Shown here: in pieces, positions 33,852-43,215 of the stretch
Position numbering within the stretch: the stretch's first letter is position 1
Layout: the number at the start of each line of letters is the position of its first letter
DNA from: Tsukamurella ocularis
GTDB lineage: Bacteria > Actinomycetota > Actinomycetes > Mycobacteriales > Mycobacteriaceae
Length of the DNA: 64,000 bases
NCBI RefSeq assembly: GCF_024807615.1
Contig: NZ_JANUCJ010000004.1
Span: 124,001-188,000, forward strand
Direction of reading: 5' to 3'
Position numbers and translations under genes: made by a program
Notes under the pieces: generated by a model
Databases searched by the model: none
Told to the model about the DNA's origin: nothing
The model's input: only the letters and a program-made list of their open reading frames with translations

Positions 33852-36800
33852 CTAGTGCGCGGTCGCCGCGACGTCGCCGTCGTGGTCGTCCACACGCCCG
33901 TCGCGGGTAGCGTCACCGCCGCTGAACCGCTGCAGAAAGGCATCGCGGTACGCGGGGAACCGTCCCTCGTCGATGGCCCGTCGGGCACCTTCGGTGAGCG
34001 CAGTCAGGAACCGCAGGTTGTGGCGGGTCACCGCCTGCACCGCCGACGGGGCGTCGGTGCGGTAGAGGTGGTGCACGTACGCGCGGATCGGCGACGGTGC
34101 AACCCTGTCCTGTACGGGGGTGGCGTCGAGGGGGCGCACGTCGTCGCGGAAGGCGGGGGTCGACACCGCGATCGCGCCTTCGGCGGTCAACGCGATCCCG
34201 CGATTCGCGAGGTCCTGCGGCGCAGCGGATTCGACGAGGTCGACGCCCGCGCCGATGGCGTGCAAGAGGTCCTCGGGGCCGCGGACTGCGGTGAGGTACC
34301 GCGGCAGTGCTGCATTCAGCGCCGTGGTGAGCTGCACGAGTGCCTCGCCGGCCTGTGGATCGCTCGCGGCGCCGATGATCCGGACGCCGCCGAATCCCAG
34401 TCCGCCGGAACGCACGTCTTCCTCGTGGCGGGCGAGGAGATCGCGCAGCGCGGCCCGGTCGTGGACGAGGCGCACGGGGACGCTGGCCCACAGTGACATC
34501 TCGCCCCGCCGCAACGCCGTGAGCCAGTTGTGCTCGGCGAGGGCGCGCCGGACGCCGCTTGCCGCCGCAGGTGCGAAGACGACGTCGCCGCCCAGCTGGT
34601 ACGCAGCGGTGACTGCCGCCGCCGGATCGGAGGAGGGGGCCGAGACATCCACGAACAGAGACAGATCCGAGCCGGTAACCGCGGCGAGGCCGCCGGCCTC
34701 CTCGATGGTTTCGGCGCCGGGGTGGAGCGCCAGCCGGGCCCCGTCGACGGTGATCGCGCCTGCGCCGAGTCTCTCGGCCGATGCGGGATCGACGCCCGGG
34801 ATCGCGCCGAGCGGCGCTGAAGCCACGAAAGCCGGTGTGGCGATCGTCCGTTGGGCCGTGTGCAGCGTCCCCGATCGGGCGGCGTCCGATCCGCCGGTGA
34901 CCTCGAAGCGCACCGGGTCGGTCACGGAGTCGGCCTGCAGTCGGGCGTGCGCGGAGAGTGATCGATAGTCCGAACGCAGCTCGGAGAGCTCCGCCGCCAG
35001 TGCGCGATTGCTCGCGCGCAGCTCTGCCAGTTCGGCCGTGCTCCGGCGGGCTTGCGGAGCACCGGCTCCCGCGCCCGTGCGCGCCCGTGTGGGAATCAGC
35101 GCCGGGGCGGCTCCAGCGGCCGGCGGGCGCGGTGCCGGAACGCGAGTCGGATCCGCGGTTCGCTCGGCGGCCGCGATCGCCGGGTTCTGCTGCACGGGTG
35201 CGGTGTCCGCATCCGCGCCGACGTTCATCGCGCGCAGCCCGTCGCCCTCCACGTCGATGCGGGGGAGTGCCTTATCAAGCCAGCGCGGGATCCACCAGGC
35301 GCGCTCGCCGAGCACCGCCATCGCCGTGGGCATGATGATCATCCGCACGAGGAAGGCGTCGAAGACGATGGCCGCCGCCATCGAGAAGCCCATCAGTTTC
35401 AGGAAGGTCATGGAGGAGAGCGTGAATCCGGCGAAGACGGAGATCATGATGATCGCCGCCGCAGTCACGACGCGGGCCCCCGACCGGTAGCCGATCCGGA
35501 TCGCCTCCAGGGCCGGCGCGCCGTGGTAGTGCTCCTCCCGCATCCGACTCACCAGGAAGACTTGGTAGTCCATGGCGAGGCCGAAGACGATGCCGATGAG
35601 GAAGATCGGCATGAACACCAGGATCGGGCCGCGTTCCTCGGGCGCGATCCAGCCGAGCCAACCGTCCTGGAAGAAGCCGACGGTGACGCCGAACGTGGCC
35701 GCGATCGAGAGAAGGAAGCCCAGGGATGCGATCACGGGGATGATCACCGACCGGAAGACGATCATCAGCAACAGGATCGCCAGGCCGACCACCACGATGA
35801 GGTACAGCGGCAGCTTCGAGGTGAGCGTCTCGGAGAAATCGGCATTGATCGCCGCGGCGCCACCGATGCCGATGTAGGTGGACGTGGCGCCGCCCACGGT
35901 CTCGGCGCGGTCCCGCAGCTCGTCGAGGAGGGCCGCGGTCTGCTTCGTCGACGGTCCGGACTCGGGGACGATGATGAACTGTGCCGCATCGCCGGTCACG
36001 TTGGGCACGGGACCGATCACGCCGTCGTGGGCGATCCCGGGCAGGGCGCGTGCCTGCTCGGCGAAGCGCTGCGTCGCCGCCTTCAGGTCGCCCTTACCCT
36101 GCGTGTCGACGACGGCGACGAGCGGCGACGACTTGCCGGCGCCGAAGGCCTCGCTCTGCATCTGCACGGCCGCCTTGTCCGACGGTGCCGCGAAGTCCAG
36201 GCCGAGCTCGAGCTTGCCGATCGGGATGGCCGCGAGCGCGAGGATCGCGACGGCTCCCACGAGGAAGGGAAGCGGCTTGCGGGTGAGGAGCTCGCCGATA
36301 CGCTGCCCCATGGGGCGGCGCTCGGTCTGCTCGGGCGTCCACAGCAGTGGCAGTCGCGGCGTGAAGACCTTCGACTTGAAGAGGCCCAGCAGGGCCGGTA
36401 GCACCGTCAGCGCGACGAGCACAGCCAGCGCGACAGTGACCGCGGCGCCGAGCCCCATCTGCGAGAGGAAGGACATGCCCGTGATCGACAGCCCGCACAG
36501 CGCGATGATCACGGTGGCGCCGGCGAAGACCACGGCGCTGCCGGCGGTGCCAACCGCGAGGCCGGCGGCGTGTGATCGATCGGACGTGGTCATCAGCTCC
36601 TGGCGGTACCGGGAGATCACGAACAGCGAGTAGTCGATGCCCACCGCGAGCCCGATCATCATCGACAGGCCGGTGGTGGAGGTGCTGAGCGTGAGGAAGG
36701 ACGTGCCGATCGCGATGATCGACGTCGAGAGGCCGATGCCGATGAGTGCGGCCCCCAGCGGCATCAGCGCCGCGAGCAGCGCCGCGAAGGTGATGATCAT

Positions 36801-37388
36801 GACGATCACCGCCACCGCGATGCCGATCATCTCCGCCGGTGGTTCGGCCTCCGTCTCGTTCGCCGAGCCGGCACTTTCGACCTTCAGCCCGGCATCGGTG
36901 CCCGCCTTCTTCGCCGCCGCTACGGCCTCGATGGACTCCTCCGAGACCTCTTTGACGTCGCCGAAGGAGAAGTGGATCTGCGCCGTCCGGCCGTCGCTGC
37001 TGAGGTTCTCGGCAGCGGCCGCCCCCATGGTGGGGTTGGGCACCGAGGCCTTCTCGGCGGTGGTGAGCTGCGGCACCTGGCGTAGCTTGTCGACCACGGC
37101 ATTCACCGCCGCGGCGTTGCCGCCCTGGTCCAGTCGCTGTCCGTTCGTGGACTGCAGCACGACGGTGGCGGTGGGCGCCTGCGTCTTGGCGGTCTCGGGA
37201 AACTTCTCCTGCAAGACGTTCTGCGCCTCGACGGCTCGGCTGCCGGGGAGGTTGAAGTCGTCCTTGAAGGGCTTGGACAGCGACGATCCCGCGGCTCCGA
37301 TCGCGAGGAAGGCGACGATCCAGAGCACGAGGACGAGCCACCATTTCCGGTAGCAGAACCGTCCGACCTTGTAGAGAAGTGATGCCAT
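33852..37388 (-). CDS. MMPL-family exporter fused to degenerate tRNA-guanine transglycosylase domain
   Basis: One unbroken 1178-codon frame. Residues 1 to about 715 are an RND/MMPL exporter: a first helix at about 16-34, large extracellular loops, and two repeats of helices including ISRYRQELMT and VFGLAMDYQVFLVSRMREEH. Then come a Pro/Ala linker (about 720-780), a coiled coil (TAELAELRASNRALAAELS, about 781-813) and a domain at about 826-1157. This last domain aligns along its length with TGT: SGTLHTAQRTIATPAFV, PRYLTAVRGPEDLL, GVDLVES, RAYVHHLYRT. TGT's nucleophile Asp is Glu1053, the second Asp and the GGF loop are gone, and the three zinc Cys are absent, while Asp914 and His1123 remain. 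So it is a non-catalytic TGT fold. A two-component system is immediately upstream. Confidence 0.85.
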   Translation of the reverse strand: MASLLYKVGRFCYRKWWLVLVLWIVAFLAIGAAGSSLSKPFKDDFNLPGSRAVEAQNVLQEKFPETAKTQAPTATVVLQSTNGQRLDQGGNAAAVNAVVDKLRQVPQLTTAEKASVPNPTMGAAAAENLSSDGRTAQIHFSFGDVKEVSEESIEAVAAAKKAGTDAGLKVESAGSANETEAEPPAEMIGIAVAVIVMIITFAALLAALMPLGAALIGIGLSTSIIAIGTSFLTLSTSTTGLSMMIGLAVGIDYSLFVISRYRQELMTTSDRSHAAGLAVGTAGSAVVFAGATVIIALCGLSITGMSFLSQMGLGAAVTVALAVLVALTVLPALLGLFKSKVFTPRLPLLWTPEQTERRPMGQRIGELLTRKPLPFLVGAVAILALAAIPIGKLELGLDFAAPSDKAAVQMQSEAFGAGKSSPLVAVVDTQGKGDLKAATQRFAEQARALPGIAHDGVIGPVPNVTGDAAQFIIVPESGPSTKQTAALLDELRDRAETVGGATSTYIGIGGAAAINADFSETLTSKLPLYLIVVVGLAILLLMIVFRSVIIPVIASLGFLLSIAATFGVTVGFFQDGWLGWIAPEERGPILVFMPIFLIGIVFGLAMDYQVFLVSRMREEHYHGAPALEAIRIGYRSGARVVTAAAIIMISVFAGFTLSSMTFLKLMGFSMAAAIVFDAFLVRMIIMPTAMAVLGERAWWIPRWLDKALPRIDVEGDGLRAMNVGADADTAPVQQNPAIAAAERTADPTRVPAPRPPAAGAAPALIPTRARTGAGAGAPQARRSTAELAELRASNRALAAELSELRSDYRSLSAHARLQADSVTDPVRFEVTGGSDAARSGTLHTAQRTIATPAFVASAPLGAIPGVDPASAERLGAGAITVDGARLALHPGAETIEEAGGLAAVTGSDLSLFVDVSAPSSDPAAAVTAAYQLGGDVVFAPAAASGVRRALAEHNWLTALRRGEMSLWASVPVRLVHDRAALRDLLARHEEDVRSGGLGFGGVRIIGAASDPQAGEALVQLTTALNAALPRYLTAVRGPEDLLHAIGAGVDLVESAAPQDLANRGIALTAEGAIAVSTPAFRDDVRPLDATPVQDRVAPSPIRAYVHHLYRTDAPSAVQAVTRHNLRFLTALTEGARRAIDEGRFPAYRDAFLQRFSGGDATRDGRVDDHDGDVAATAH

Positions 37389-37528
37389 GACGTCCAGTGT
37401 GACGACCGGGGGCGACCTGCGGTAGGCCTCGAAAGGTCTTGTGGACGACCGATGTTTACTTCCTAGACGATGGTCGGACCGGGGCGTCAGCGACCCCCTA
37501 CGAAAGTCGGACAGGCGGCACCGTCGGC

Positions 37529-38185
37529 CTAGCGGGGCGTGAGCCCGCCGTCGTGCGCGAGGATCGCGAGCTGCACGCGGTTGGTCACGTCGAGCTTGTC
37601 CAGAAGCCGCGAGACATGGGTCTTCACGGTGGCCTCGCTCATGAACAGCTCGCGGCCGATCTGCGCATTGGACCCGCCTCCGGCGATGCCGAGGAAGACC
37701 TCGTGCTCGCGGTCGGTGAGCACCGCGATCCGGGCGAGCGCGGTGCGGCGGCGGTCCTCACGCGGATCGTCGGCGAACCGCGCGATGAGCTTGCGGGTCA
37801 CACTGGGGGAGAGCATCGCCTCGCCCGAGGCGACCACGCGGACGCCGTCGAGCAGCTGGCGCGGCGGGGTGTCCTTGAGCATGAAGCCGGCGGCGCCCGC
37901 CTGCAGGGCGCGCATCACGTAGTCGTCGAGGTCGAACGTGGTGAGCACGATGACCTGCGGCGGCTCCGGCTCTGCGCGCACCAGCGCGGTGGCGGCCAGG
38001 CCGTCGACCGACGGCATGCGGATGTCCATGAGCACCACGTCGGGATGGAACTCGCGGACCAGGCCCACGGCCTCGGTGCCGTCGCCACCCTCGCCGACGA
38101 TCGTCAGGTCCTCGGCGGACTCGATGATCATGCGCAGGCCGGACCGCACGAGCGGGTCGTCGTCGATGATGACGATGCGGGTCAC
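37529..38185 (-). CDS. NarL/LuxR-type response regulator
   Basis: A 218-residue response regulator. The receiver domain has acidic pocket VIIDDDPLVR, phospho-acceptor Asp54 in VVLMDIRMPS and the conserved Lys in GFMLKDTPP. The C-terminal LuxR helix-turn-helix covers TDREHEVFLGIAGGGSNAQI and MSEATVKTHVSRLLDKL. AGGAGG lies four bases before GTG 38185. It follows its kinase by 46 bp and precedes the MMPL-TGT gene by 140 bp on the same strand, which makes that exporter a candidate target. Confidence 0.92.
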   Translation of the reverse strand: MTRIVIIDDDPLVRSGLRMIIESAEDLTIVGEGGDGTEAVGLVREFHPDVVLMDIRMPSVDGLAATALVRAEPEPPQVIVLTTFDLDDYVMRALQAGAAGFMLKDTPPRQLLDGVRVVASGEAMLSPSVTRKLIARFADDPREDRRRTALARIAVLTDREHEVFLGIAGGGSNAQIGRELFMSEATVKTHVSRLLDKLDVTNRVQLAILAHDGGLTPR

Positions 38186-38231
38186 GAGGCCTCCTGGGGT
38201 CGTGACCATCCTGCCACGGTGCCCCGGCGAG

Positions 38232-39395
38232 TCAGGCCCGGTCGACGGGGACGGGCAGCTCGGCGTACACGCGCCACCCGCCGGCACCGGTGGCGGCGGA
38301 GCTGATCTCGCCGCCGGCGAGATGCACCCGTTCGGCCAGGCCGATCAAGCCGGAGCCGGACCCGGGCAGTGGGGGCGCGGGTGAGCGGGGGCGATCGTTG
38401 ACCACCTCGATCGAGAGTCGGTGCGCGTGCAGTCGCACGGCGACCCGGACGGCGGCCGGACCGGCGTGCTTGCGGACGTTGGTCAGGCTCTCCTGCACGA
38501 TGCGGTAGGCCGTGCGGCCCAGGGTGTCCGGCACCGCGTGCGGCGCGGCGGCGGCCTCGTCGATCAGCAGATCGACGGTGGCGCCGCCCACTCGAGACTC
38601 CTCGACCAGGCGACCGAGGTCGGAAAGGTCCGGCTGCGGCGCAAGGGGCTCGGTGTCGGTCCCGCGCAGTACGCCGAGCACGCCCCGCAGGTCCTCGAGG
38701 GTCTCGTGCGCCGTGGTGCGGATCTCCGCCGCCGCCCGTTCGACGGTGCCGGACGCCGCGTCGGCGTTGACCTCGAGCGCGCCGGCCTGCAGAGCGATGA
38801 GCGAGACCCGATGCGCCAGGACGTCGTGCATCTCCCGCGCGATGCGGGAGCGCTCGGCGGTGCGGGCCTGGACGGCGCGCAGCTCGCGTTCGGCCTCGGC
38901 CCGCACGGCGCGCTCGCGCAGCGACTCGATGAGGTCCCGGCGCGCCCCGACGTAGGACCCCCAGAGCGCGAAGGCCGCGGCGAGCGCCACGCTGGTGAGG
39001 GTGTCCCCGAGCTGCCACGGGACGCTCGACCACGGGTGCGGCACGGCGAGGCAGGCGGCGACGAAGGCGGTCGCGATCACCAGCACGCGGTCACGCCGCC
39101 GCACCGCGAGGGTGAACAGGCCGAGAAGGGCTGCGCCGGGGAATCCGATGCCCGCGGTGAGGAGCCCGCCGATCACCGTGATCTCGAGGGGCCAACGCCG
39201 GCGCCACCACAGGAGCACGGAACCGGCCAGGCCCACGACGAGCGCGAGATTGCCGTAGGCGATGGAGCCGCCCCGCCACTCCACCGCCGCCGTGCCGAGC
39301 GCGACCAGCATGGACAGCAGCACGCATGCGCCGTCCCGGAGGCGCGGTGCGATCCACCACCGCTGCCACCGCGGCCCGGCCGCGCTCGAATCCAT
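38232..39395 (-). CDS. NarL-type sensor histidine kinase (HisKA_3)
   Basis: A 387-residue membrane kinase. Four or more transmembrane helices occupy residues 20-145 with very short loops, so the sensor is within the membrane. A coiled helix leads to the HisKA_3 dimerisation motif SRIAREMHDVLAHRVSLIAL (phospho-His in MHD) and a C-terminal ATPase with IVQESLTNVRKHA and GSGSGLIGLAERV. TACCGT on this strand ends six bases before the ATG, so the message is probably leaderless. Envelope-stress kinases of this layout often pair with exporters or ABC pumps (family knowledge). Confidence 0.92.
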   Translation of the reverse strand: MDSSAAGPRWQRWWIAPRLRDGACVLLSMLVALGTAAVEWRGGSIAYGNLALVVGLAGSVLLWWRRRWPLEITVIGGLLTAGIGFPGAALLGLFTLAVRRRDRVLVIATAFVAACLAVPHPWSSVPWQLGDTLTSVALAAAFALWGSYVGARRDLIESLRERAVRAEAERELRAVQARTAERSRIAREMHDVLAHRVSLIALQAGALEVNADAASGTVERAAAEIRTTAHETLEDLRGVLGVLRGTDTEPLAPQPDLSDLGRLVEESRVGGATVDLLIDEAAAAPHAVPDTLGRTAYRIVQESLTNVRKHAGPAAVRVAVRLHAHRLSIEVVNDRPRSPAPPLPGSGSGLIGLAERVHLAGGEISSAATGAGGWRVYAELPVPVDRA

Positions 39396-39514
39396 GCGTC
39401 CACGGTACTGGCGGACGGAGCCGGAGTGGAGCCGTCGAACGTCGCGACCGGAGCGCCGGCGCCTACGACTTTCGTCGGAGGCCAGCCACGTGGACTGTGG
39501 TTGCTCACGCGAAC

Positions 39515-39549
39515 GGGGCGCCGCCGCGGCTCTCCCGCGACGACGCCCC
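39515..39549 (-). terminator. Imperfect GC hairpin after fadE23
   Basis: GGGGCG (39515-39520) and CGCCCC (39544-39549) close a stem extended inward by CG and CGCG pairs with single mismatches. It starts 17 bases after the acyl-CoA dehydrogenase stop. Confidence 0.4.
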
Positions 39550-39565
39550 ATCGAACCTTCCCCCG

Positions 39566-40807
39566 TTACTTGAGCTGCGAGCTCGTGAGGTCCAGGTGGC
39601 GGCGCGCGATGATCAATTGCTGGATCTGCTGCGTGCCCTCGAAGATGTCGAGGATCTTCGAATCACGGGCCCACTTCTCGAGCAGCGTGCGCTCCGAGTA
39701 GCCCAGCGCGCCGGCCAGTTCCACGGCCTTGAGCGTGACGTCCGAGCCCACCCGGCCCGCCTTGGCCTTCGCCATCGACGCGTTCATCGAGTTCGGGAGC
39801 TTGTTGTCGGCCATCCAGCCCGACTTCAGCGTCAGCTGGTAGGCGGCCTCCCAGTCCGACTCAAGGCGGATGAACTCCGCCGCGGCGTGCGGCAGGGTGT
39901 TCACCGGCGCGTCGTAGTCGATGACGATGCCCGCGTTCTCGAGGACGGTGCGCAGCTCCTCGAGCGACGCCCGCGCGACGCCGATGGCCATGGCGGCCAC
40001 CAGCGGACGGGTGTTGTCGAAGGTCTGCATGACCCCGGCGAAGCCCTTCTCGACGTTCACCTCGGGGCTGCCGAGGATGTTCTCGAAGGGGATGCGGCAG
40101 TCTTCGAAGCGGATCTCCGCGGTGTCCGAGGCGCGGATACCCAGCTTGTGCTCGAGCCGGGCCACGGTGACGCCGGGGTGCTCGCGGGGCACGACGAAGG
40201 ACTTGATCGCGGCGCGGCCGGCGCTCTTGTCCACGGTCGCCCAGACCACGATGTGGTCGGCGCGCGAGCCCGAGGTCACGAAGATCTTGGTGCCGTTGAG
40301 GACCCACTCGTCGCCGTCGCGGGTGGCGGTCGCGGTGACGGCGGCCGAGTCCGAACCGAACGACGGCTCGGTGATCGCCATCGACGCCCACACCTTGCCG
40401 AAGCGCTCGAGCTGCTCGTCGGTCGCGACCGCGGCGATGGCGGCGTTCCCGAGGCCCTGGTACGGGAAGGCGAGCATGAGCCCGGCATCGCCCCAGCACA
40501 TCTCGATCGCATTGATGATCGACTCCATGGTGCCGCCGTTGCGGCTGCCCGCGGTGATGTCGGCCGGCTTGGGCTTGGGCTTCTCCTCGCCCTCACCCTT
40601 CTTGCGGTCGCCCGTGGCGGCAGACGGGGCCTGGCCCGCATCCGCCAGCCCGTCGTAGAGGGCCGCGATGGTGTCGAGCTCCTTGGGGTACTCGTGCTCG
40701 GCGAGGTCGTACTTGCGCGAGATGGGGCGGAAGATCTCGGCCGCGCCCTGGTGCGACATCTCGGCCGATGCCTTCAGCTTCTTGGGGAGTTCCAGATTGA
40801 TTGCCAT
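39566..40807 (-). CDS. Acyl-CoA dehydrogenase (FadE23-like)
   Basis: A 413-residue acyl-CoA dehydrogenase. FAD-binding segments SMAITEPSFGSDSAAV and NGTKIFVTSGSRADHIVVW are followed by the helical domain and the family's IFEGTQQIQQLIIARR end. A Lys/Pro-rich insertion (KKGEGEEKPKPKPAD, about residues 68-82) interrupts the first helical domain and is unusual for the family. It starts 35 bp after the second dehydrogenase gene. The adjacent, unlike pair matches M. tuberculosis fadE24-fadE23, and such pairs in actinobacteria can form heterotetramers (inference). Confidence 0.85.
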   Translation of the reverse strand: MAINLELPKKLKASAEMSHQGAAEIFRPISRKYDLAEHEYPKELDTIAALYDGLADAGQAPSAATGDRKKGEGEEKPKPKPADITAGSRNGGTMESIINAIEMCWGDAGLMLAFPYQGLGNAAIAAVATDEQLERFGKVWASMAITEPSFGSDSAAVTATATRDGDEWVLNGTKIFVTSGSRADHIVVWATVDKSAGRAAIKSFVVPREHPGVTVARLEHKLGIRASDTAEIRFEDCRIPFENILGSPEVNVEKGFAGVMQTFDNTRPLVAAMAIGVARASLEELRTVLENAGIVIDYDAPVNTLPHAAAEFIRLESDWEAAYQLTLKSGWMADNKLPNSMNASMAKAKAGRVGSDVTLKAVELAGALGYSERTLLEKWARDSKILDIFEGTQQIQQLIIARRHLDLTSSQLK

Positions 40808-40842
40808 GAGGGTTCTTTCTTCTGCTCTGAAGTCGAAGGGGC

Positions 40843-42210
40843 CTAGAGGACGACGACGCCCTCGGCGATGCCGACGGCGCGCAGGTCGCGGTACCAGCGC
40901 TCCACGGGGTGCTCCTTGGTGAAGCCGTGCCCGCCGAGGAGCTGGACGCCGTCCAGACCGATCCGCATGCCCTTGTCGGTGGCGAACTTCCGCGCGAGCG
41001 CGGCCTCGCGGCCGAAGGACACGCCCTGGTCGGCGCGCGCGGCGCCGCGCCACACGAGCAGCTCGAGGCCCTCGATCTCGGTCGCCATGTCGGCCACGGC
41101 GAAGGCCACCGCCTGACGGTGCGCGATCGGCTCACCGAAGGCCTCGCGCTCCTTGACGTACGGGGTCACGTAGTCGAGCACGGCGCGAGAGGTGCCGAGC
41201 GCGAGCGCCGACCAGCCGAGGCGGGCCAGGCGCACCACGTCGGTGTAGTTCTGGGTGGCGGTGTCGAGGTCGACCTCGCCCAGCAGCGCGGTCGCGGGGA
41301 CCTTGACGTTGGTGAGGTTCAGGCGGCCGAGCGAGGCGGCGCGCAGGCCCATGCTCGGGTCGCCCTCGACGATCACGCCGTCGGTGCCGGACTCGACGAT
41401 GAACAGGGCGGGCTTGCCGTCCAGCTCGGCGCCGACCACGAACAGCTCGGCCGAACCGGCCTGCGGCACCATCGACTTCACGCCGTTGAGGACGTAGCCG
41501 CCCGCGGTGCGAGTGGCTTTGGTGGACAGCGCGAACGGGTTGAAGAGCGCTCCGGGCTCGGCGATCACCACGGAGGACTGCGGCACGGACTCGCCCGCGT
41601 ACTCCTTGAGGTAGGTCTGCTGCTGGCCGTCGGAACCGAACTGCGACAGTGTCACCGCGACGCCGCTGGGGGCGAGGATCGGCAGTGCGAGGCCCATGTC
41701 GCCGTGGGCGAGGGCCGCGGCCACGAGGGCGTTGGTCACCGCGCCGCGGTCGCTGCCGGCGCCGTCGAGCTCTTCAGGCACGTTGATCATGGTGATGCCG
41801 AGCTCGGTCGCGCGACCGAGGAGCGAAGCGGGGGCCTCGGTCGCCGCGTCGGCGTCGAAGGCCGCGGGGCGGACGATCTCGGCCGCGAAGTCCCGCACCG
41901 TGTCGACGATCATCTGCTGCTCGTCGTCCGGGGTGAGGTCGTAGTTCGACTTCGTGCTCGAGCTCAGTCGCTTCGGCTTACCGGTGCCGGCGACCACCTT
42001 GAAGGTCCGGTTCGCAGCGCCGAGCGCCTTGAATCCGTGCTTGGTGCCTTCGTAGGCGACGCGGTTCACCACGTCCTGCAGACCGCGGTTCTGCACGAAG
42101 GGCGTCTGCACCACGGCCATCAGGGCGCGGATCAGCTGGCCCGTGGGGTTCCGCCGGATCGGGTTCTTCCCGATGGCGCTGGTGTCCCGGGGATCGGTTG
42201 ACGTGCTCAT
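40843..42210 (-). CDS. Acyl-CoA dehydrogenase (FadE24-like)
   Basis: A 455-residue protein (from ATG 42210; an ATG nine bases upstream is also in frame). It has an N-terminal extension of about 75 residues rich in basic residues before the dehydrogenase core, which begins near YDLTPDDEQQMIVDTVRDF. Core landmarks are SSVVIAEPGALFNP, VKEREAFGEPIAHRQAVAF and LLGGHGFTKEHPVERWYRD. The flavin-proximal motifs are weaker than in FadE23, as expected of a partner subunit. The gene heads an operon with fadE23. A strongly repeated operator region lies 63-105 bp upstream. Confidence 0.83.
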   Translation of the reverse strand: MSTSTDPRDTSAIGKNPIRRNPTGQLIRALMAVVQTPFVQNRGLQDVVNRVAYEGTKHGFKALGAANRTFKVVAGTGKPKRLSSSTKSNYDLTPDDEQQMIVDTVRDFAAEIVRPAAFDADAATEAPASLLGRATELGITMINVPEELDGAGSDRGAVTNALVAAALAHGDMGLALPILAPSGVAVTLSQFGSDGQQQTYLKEYAGESVPQSSVVIAEPGALFNPFALSTKATRTAGGYVLNGVKSMVPQAGSAELFVVGAELDGKPALFIVESGTDGVIVEGDPSMGLRAASLGRLNLTNVKVPATALLGEVDLDTATQNYTDVVRLARLGWSALALGTSRAVLDYVTPYVKEREAFGEPIAHRQAVAFAVADMATEIEGLELLVWRGAARADQGVSFGREAALARKFATDKGMRIGLDGVQLLGGHGFTKEHPVERWYRDLRAVGIAEGVVVL

Positions 42211-42272
42211 CTCCACCATCTCGTCGTCGTGGCGGCGCAGGTCGAGGGGCTGTTCCCAGCGTCTTCGCCGCC

Positions 42273-42315
42273 AACTTACTCATCAGTCAGATGAGACCTT
42301 ACTCCTCGGTAAGTT
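42273..42315. promoter_or_regulatory. Multipartite operator upstream of fadE24
   Basis: It holds three nested elements: AACTTAC/GTAAGTT (42273-42279 and 42309-42315), CTCATC-N5-GATGAG (42279-42295) and CTTAC-N6-GTAAG (42298-42313). CTTACTC also occurs twice as a direct repeat. TTACT...AGTAA-like palindromes are typical of TetR-type fatty-acid regulators. Confidence 0.5.
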
Positions 42316-42352
42316 ATGTGCCAAGAGATGGGACGAAAACTGTGTCGGCGTG

Positions 42353-43153
42353 TCAGGGAGTGAGACGTGCCAGCACCTGCGGGTGCAGCACCGGGTTCGC
42401 GGCCACGGCCGAGCCCGCGTGCGGACCCGGTGTCCCGTCGGTGCCGGTGAACAGGCCCCCGGCCTCGCGGACCACGATCTCGACCGCGGCCAGGTCCCAC
42501 AGCGAGACCTCCGGCTCCACCGCGATGTCCACCGCGCCCTCCGCGACCAGGCAGTAGCTCCAGAAATCGCCATAACCGCGCAGGCGCCAGGCGTCGGCGG
42601 CCAGCGCCAGGAAGCGCCCGCGCGATTCTGCGTCGGGGAAGTACGAGAGGTCGGAGAAAGAGATCGACGAGTCCGCGATCTCTTGCACGCCCGAGACCGC
42701 GATACGGCGCGGCTCGGCACCGTCGAAGGAGACGAACGAGCCGGCGCCCGCGCTGGCGAACCAGCGGCGCTTGAGCGCGGGGGCCGAGACCACGCCCACC
42801 ACGGGTACACCGTCCTCGAGCAGGGCGATCAGCGTGCACCAGACCGGCACTGCGCGCACGTAGTTCTTCGTGCCGTCGATGGGATCGAGCACCCACTGTC
42901 GGCCCTCGAAGACGGCCTCGCCGCCGAACTCCTCGCCGAGGACCGCGTCGCCAGGGCGCTCCGCGGCGAGCCGCTCGCGAATGAGCGTCTCGGTCGCGAG
43001 GTCGGCGTCGGAGACGGGCGTGAGATCGGGCTTGGCATCGACCTTCAGGTCCAGCGCGCCGAACCGCGCCATGGTCAGCTCGTCGGCCTCGTCCGCGAGG
43101 GCGAGGGCCAGGGTGAGGTCGGGATTCACAGGGTTCGACGGTGCGCTCGACAT
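42353..43153 (-). CDS. hisN: Histidinol-phosphatase (inositol-monophosphatase fold)
   Basis: A 266-residue IMPase-fold phosphatase: metal site GEEFGGE, motif [14 protein letters not shown] and the second metal motif [18 protein letters not shown]. In corynebacteria and M. tuberculosis (Rv3137) this family member, next to prfB or fadE24, dephosphorylates histidinol phosphate. The placement here joins both of those contexts. TACCGT on the minus strand ends six bases before the ATG, implying a leaderless message. Other IMPase activities remain possible. Confidence 0.82.
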   Translation of the reverse strand: MSSAPSNPVNPDLTLALALADEADELTMARFGALDLKVDAKPDLTPVSDADLATETLIRERLAAERPGDAVLGEEFGGEAVFEGRQWVLDPIDGTKNYVRAVPVWCTLIALLEDGVPVVGVVSAPALKRRWFASAGAGSFVSFDGAEPRRIAVSGVQEIADSSISFSDLSYFPDAESRGRFLALAADAWRLRGYGDFWSYCLVAEGAVDIAVEPEVSLWDLAAVEIVVREAGGLFTGTDGTPGPHAGSAVAANPVLHPQVLARLTP

Positions 43154-43215
43154 GCGAGAACGGTAGCGGAGGCCAGTCGCGGGCGCGGGGCGGTCCCCGT
43201 CGGTAATCTGGACAT

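Noticed and set aside
34000-35000. Functional queuosine tRNA-ribosyltransferase
   Set aside because: The fold matches, but the nucleophile Asp, the second catalytic Asp and the three zinc cysteines are missing, so activity is not expected.
37389-37528. Leaderless promoter for the MMPL-TGT gene
   Set aside because: The hexamer at the right distance is CACACT, which lacks the leading TA; co-transcription with the two-component genes or an unseen promoter is equally possible.
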